This document shows, one piece after another, positions 5,583 to 8,086 of a stretch of DNA of 8,086 nt (position 1 is its first letter; every line of letters starts with the position of its first letter). Made by a program: the position numbers and the translations under genes. The notes below the pieces were generated by a model. The model saw nothing but the letters and a program-made list of their open reading frames with translations, did no database searches and was not told the origin of the DNA. Origin of the DNA: Propionibacterium sp. (GTDB lineage: Bacteria > Actinomycetota > Actinomycetes > Propionibacteriales > Propionibacteriaceae); NCBI GenBank assembly GCA_012837465.1, contig DURG01000279.1:1-8086 (forward strand), read 5' to 3'.

Positions 5583-6862
5583 CGCAGCACGCGCCCGGTG
5601 CCGGACACGACCGCGGCGATGCCGTTGCCGTCCAGCCAGGCGCCGACGAGGTCGACCCCGGCCTCCAGTGCCGTCTCGACGATGAAGTCGCGGTTCGACG
5701 CGTCGATGCGGGTGGGCATGGACTCCCAGCCGATCGAGGCGAAGCCCGTGACGTCCCGCTCCTGGATCTCCACACCGACGAAGCGCGAGGCGTCGCGCAG
5801 CGCATCGGCGCGGGTGGGCAGGACGTGCTCCGGATAGCTGAGGCGCAACACGTGCTCCCGGCCGGCCGCCCACGGCCACTTCGCGGAGTAGTGCGTCAGG
5901 GCCCGGGCGTGGAGCGTGTCGTCCCGCTCCGCCAGCAGGACCCCGGAGCCGACGGGGTTGTCCGCCAGTTCGGGGGTGCTGACGGCGAGCATCGCGGAGC
6001 GTGCGGTGCGTACCGGTGGGGCTGGTACGTCGAGGCCGAGGTGGCTGAGCAGCACGCTGGTGACCGCTGCGGGGGCGGCCAGTACGACGCGCTCGGCTTC
6101 GATGACCTCCCCGTCGTGCAGCGACACCTGGAAGCCTGGGCCGCCGCGCTTGAGCGAGGCGACCGACGCGGCGGTGCGTACGCTGCCGCCAGCGGCCTGG
6201 AACCGTTCGGCGAGGGCGTTGATGACCTGGAACATGCCACCGATGGGTTGCTCCACCGCGGCCGTGCCGGGGCCGCGGACGGCGGCGACTGCGGCGAGCA
6301 GCGATCCTTCGGAGGCCAGCGCCTCGAGCAGCGTGGGCGCGAAGGCGCTCAGGGGCATCCGGTCCGGCGGCATGGAATAGACGCCCTGAGTCACGGGCGT
6401 GACGAGCTTGTCGACGGCCGCCTCGCCGAGGCGTACGCGCACCAGATCGCCCACGGTCGTCGCGTCGGAGCCGACGGCGCGGTCGAGATCCGCCTCTGCT
6501 GCGACGGCCGCGAGTTCCTCGTCGGACAGGACGCCCAGCGCCGGGTCGTCGAGGGAGCCGGGGATGCCCAGCACGCCCTCGGCCATCGGGAACGTCCCGT
6601 GGCGCCACCAGATGTGCGGGGTGCCCTGCGGCCCGGCGACCTCGAGGCCAAGTTCGTCGCACAGCGGCCGGACGACCCCGCCGCGCACCGCGTAGGCCTC
6701 TGCGCCGGAATCCACCTCGACCGAACCGAGGCGCACGGGCGAGATCATCCCGCCCAGGTGCGGTGCGGCCTCACGCAGTTCGACGGCGTGGCCGGCCTCC
6801 TGCAGTCGCATCGCCGACAGCAGACCCGCAAGGCCACCCCCGACGACGGCTACCCGGCTCAC
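5579..6862 (-). CDS. hemY: HemY-type FAD-dependent coproporphyrinogen III / protoporphyrinogen IX oxidase
   Basis: An oxygen-dependent flavoprotein that removes six electrons from a porphyrinogen to give the porphyrin. In actinobacteria the HemY family is known to act mainly on coproporphyrinogen III (CgoX) in the coproporphyrin-dependent route; the exact substrate is not decided by this sequence. At 427 residues it is slightly short for the family but appears complete. The N-terminus has the dinucleotide-binding GGGLAG (8-13) followed by an acidic residue ending the second strand (LRE, 29-31), then HLGGMI and SGAEAY. Mid-protein VTQGVYSMPPDRMPLSAFAP and PIGGMFQVINAL are typical, as are HYSAKWPW (324-331) and the C-terminal FAD contact segment GAWLDGNGIAAVVSG (407-421). 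No signal peptide or membrane span is seen. The GTG at 6862 is chosen because homology begins there and it overlaps the hemE stop as GTGA; the reading frame continues upstream through hemE but that part has no family resemblance. Confidence 0.94.
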   Translation of the reverse strand: MSRVAVVGGGLAGLLSAMRLQEAGHAVELREAAPHLGGMISPVRLGSVEVDSGAEAYAVRGGVVRPLCDELGLEVAGPQGTPHIWWRHGTFPMAEGVLGIPGSLDDPALGVLSDEELAAVAAEADLDRAVGSDATTVGDLVRVRLGEAAVDKLVTPVTQGVYSMPPDRMPLSAFAPTLLEALASEGSLLAAVAAVRGPGTAAVEQPIGGMFQVINALAERFQAAGGSVRTAASVASLKRGGPGFQVSLHDGEVIEAERVVLAAPAAVTSVLLSHLGLDVPAPPVRTARSAMLAVSTPELADNPVGSGVLLAERDDTLHARALTHYSAKWPWAAGREHVLRLSYPEHVLPTRADALRDASRFVGVEIQERDVTGFASIGWESMPTRIDASNRDFIVETALEAGVDLVGAWLDGNGIAAVVSGTGRVLR

Positions 6863-7866
6863 AGCTCGTGGATGAGGGCCACCAGGTCGGTGAGCACCTC
6901 GGGGTCGGTGGTGGGGGGAACGCCGTGGCCGAGGTTGACCACGTGGGCAGGGGCCTCGCGGCCGCGACGCACGACGTCGCGGGCATGGGCCTCGAGCGCG
7001 TCCCAGCCGGCGGCCAGCAGGGCCGGGTCGATGTTGCCCTGGAGGGGGACGCCCGGCACCAGCCAGGCGGCCTCGTCGAGCGGTGTCCGGTAGTCGACGC
7101 CCAGTGCCTCGACGCCGATCTCGGCCATCTCGGAGAGCAGGTGACGGGTGCCGACCCCGAAGTGGATGCGCGGCACGCGCCCCTCCACCGCCTTGAGCAC
7201 CTTGGCCGAATGCGGCTGCACGAGCTCGAGGTAGTCGTCGCGCTTGAGGGAGCCGGCCCAGGAGTCGAAGAGTTGCACCGCACGGGCGCCGGCGTCGACC
7301 TGCACGCCGAGGAACTGCGCGGAGAGCTCGGCCGCCCAGTCGAGCAGCCTGTGCCACGAGGCGGGATCCGCGTGCATCATGGCGCGGGCCTTGAGGTGGT
7401 CTCGCGAGCCGCGGCCCTCCACCAGGTAGGCGGCCAGCGTGAACGGTGCGCCGGCGAAGCCGATCAGCGGGGTCTGCTCCCCGAGCTCTGCCACCACGAG
7501 CCGTACGGCCTCGGTGATGGCGGAGGCGTCCTCGATGCGGTGCGCCACGACCCGCTCGACGTCCGCGGCGGTGCGGATGGGCTCCTCGATGACGGGGCCG
7601 ATCCCGGGCACGATGTCCACGTCCACCCCGGCCAGCACCAGGGGGGTCATGATGTCGGAGAAGAAGATCGCCGCATCCACCTTGTGCCGGCGCACGGGCT
7701 GCAACGTGATCTCCGCGGCGAGATCCGGCTTCAGGCAGGCCTCCAGGATCGTGGTGCCCTCGCGCACCTCCTTGTACTCGGGGAGGGACCGGCCGGCCTG
7801 GCGCATGAACCAGACCGGTAGGGTTTCGGGGCGCGTTCCGCTCAGTGCGGTGAGGAGTGAACTCAT
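6859..7866 (-). CDS. hemE: Uroporphyrinogen decarboxylase
   Basis: Removes the four acetate carboxyls of uroporphyrinogen III to give coproporphyrinogen III, the step that commits the intermediate to haem rather than sirohaem or cobalamin. The 335-residue length is usual. Family marks are PVWFMRQAGRSLPEYK (17-32) with the substrate-binding arginines, FFSDIMTPL (68-76) with Asp71 as the pyrrole-binding aspartate, GFAGAPFTLAAYLVEG (136-151), FDSWAGSL (200-207), VPLQGNIDP (273-281) and NLGHGVPP (311-318) with His314. It appears to be the first gene of the leftward operon, since hemA starts on the other strand only 57 bp away. The ATG at 7866 has no clear Shine-Dalgarno (the preceding bases read GAGACCACC), so a short-leader or leaderless transcript is possible. 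The stop overlaps hemY by 4 nt. Confidence 0.97.
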   Translation of the reverse strand: MSSLLTALSGTRPETLPVWFMRQAGRSLPEYKEVREGTTILEACLKPDLAAEITLQPVRRHKVDAAIFFSDIMTPLVLAGVDVDIVPGIGPVIEEPIRTAADVERVVAHRIEDASAITEAVRLVVAELGEQTPLIGFAGAPFTLAAYLVEGRGSRDHLKARAMMHADPASWHRLLDWAAELSAQFLGVQVDAGARAVQLFDSWAGSLKRDDYLELVQPHSAKVLKAVEGRVPRIHFGVGTRHLLSEMAEIGVEALGVDYRTPLDEAAWLVPGVPLQGNIDPALLAAGWDALEAHARDVVRRGREAPAHVVNLGHGVPPTTDPEVLTDLVALIHEL

Positions 7867-7923
7867 GGTGGTCTCGATTCTGCCCTATCTCCCAAAGATG
7901 GTTGAATGGGGCCCACTGTGACA
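7867..7923. promoter_or_regulatory. Divergent hemE / hemA intergenic region
   Basis: A 57-bp gap between two genes pointing away from each other, so promoters for both the hemE operon and hemA must lie here or reach into the coding ends. No convincing -10/-35 pair is visible on either strand, and there is no long inverted repeat; only a 4-bp ATCT/AGAT pair (7887-7899) is present. Shared control of hemA and the hemE operon is inference from layout only. Confidence 0.4.
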
Positions 7924-8086
7924 ATGCGTGTCTTCTCCATCCAGCACAATCGGCAGGGCCTCTCCGAGGTGGAACGCATCTCCGCAGGGATCGACGGGGT
8001 GGTCGACCGGCTGCGGAACGTTCCCGAGGTGACCGGGGCCGTGGTGCTGAGCACCTGCAACCGGGTCGAGGTGCTCCTCGACACCA
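7924..8086 (+). CDS. hemA: Glutamyl-tRNA reductase, N-terminal part (runs off the window)
   Basis: Only the first 54 codons are present; the family is usually above 400 residues. The enzyme reduces glutamyl-tRNA(Glu) to glutamate-1-semialdehyde with NADPH, the first and usually rate-limiting step of the C5 route, and feeds HemL encoded in the facing operon. The diagnostic element is VVLSTCNRVEVLL (40-52), whose Cys45 is the thioester-forming catalytic cysteine. The N-terminal MRVFSIQHNRQGLSEVERIS is less typical, since most homologues have a hydrophobic-G-x-[NS]-H-x-x-A-P start. The start is uncertain: the ATG at 7924 is chosen, but an in-frame GTG at 7918 has GGGG 6 nt upstream and an in-frame ATG lies at 7906. 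Haem control of HemA, known in other bacteria, cannot be judged here. Confidence 0.9.
   Translation, partial: MRVFSIQHNRQGLSEVERISAGIDGVVDRLRNVPEVTGAVVLSTCNRVEVLLDT

Noticed and set aside
3951..6662. A 903-residue reading frame through hemY and the hemC-hemD fusion
   Set aside because: The part upstream of 5582 is an Arg-rich shadow of hemY; the HemC family start is at 5582 with an ATGA overlap.
7887..7899. ATCT/AGAT inverted repeat between hemE and hemA as an operator
   Set aside because: A 4-bp arm is too short to separate from chance.
5579..7924. A 781-residue reading frame covering hemE and hemY
   Set aside because: Its upstream half overlaps hemE in another frame and is low-complexity Arg/Gly/Pro-rich with no family likeness; only the portion from 6862 matches HemY.

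Overview
The window is a tetrapyrrole (haem) biosynthesis locus from a high-GC Gram-positive organism, most likely an actinobacterium and plausibly of the Propionibacteriaceae type. The inference rests on the strongly GC-rich coding, the GTG starts, the C5-type enzymes (glutamyl-tRNA reductase and glutamate-1-semialdehyde aminotransferase) and a HemY-type oxidase. The genus cannot be fixed from the sequence alone.

Layout: six genes run leftward on the minus strand, and one partial gene runs off the right edge on the plus strand. In order of transcription the minus-strand genes are hemE (7866-6859), hemY (6862-5579), a fused hemC-hemD (5582-3951), hemB (3948-2983), hemL (2995-1712) and a second hemC-hemD-like fusion (1676-3). 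The first five are packed with 4-nt overlaps (hemE/hemY and hemY/hemCD), a 2-nt gap (hemCD/hemB) and a 13-nt overlap (hemB/hemL), so they look like one translationally coupled operon. The sixth follows after 35 nt with its own Shine-Dalgarno and no terminator between. The start of hemA (7924 onward, plus strand) diverges from hemE across about 57 bp. No RNA gene, insertion sequence, CRISPR array or other mobile feature is visible, and no stretch over 300 bases lacks a gene.

Pathway: HemA reduces glutamyl-tRNA to glutamate-1-semialdehyde, HemL converts it to 5-aminolevulinate, HemB makes porphobilinogen, and HemCD makes hydroxymethylbilane and closes it to uroporphyrinogen III. HemE decarboxylates this to coproporphyrinogen III, and HemY oxidises that product (coproporphyrin route, expected in actinobacteria) or protoporphyrinogen. 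Ferrochelatase and the HemQ/ChdC decarboxylase are not in the window. Uroporphyrinogen III is also the branch point to sirohaem and cobalamin.

The most interesting item is the second HemC-HemD fusion. It is full length and clearly paralogous to the first, but the cysteine that carries the dipyrromethane cofactor is tyrosine (C233Y relative to its neighbour) and an invariant substrate/cofactor-binding arginine is glycine (R143G), while the catalytic aspartate and other arginines remain. It looks like a retained, non-canonical paralogue that automatic annotation would label a second hydroxymethylbilane synthase. A second point of interest is a strong internal Shine-Dalgarno in the canonical fusion, placed correctly before an in-frame GTG at the HemC/HemD boundary and partly inside a hairpin.
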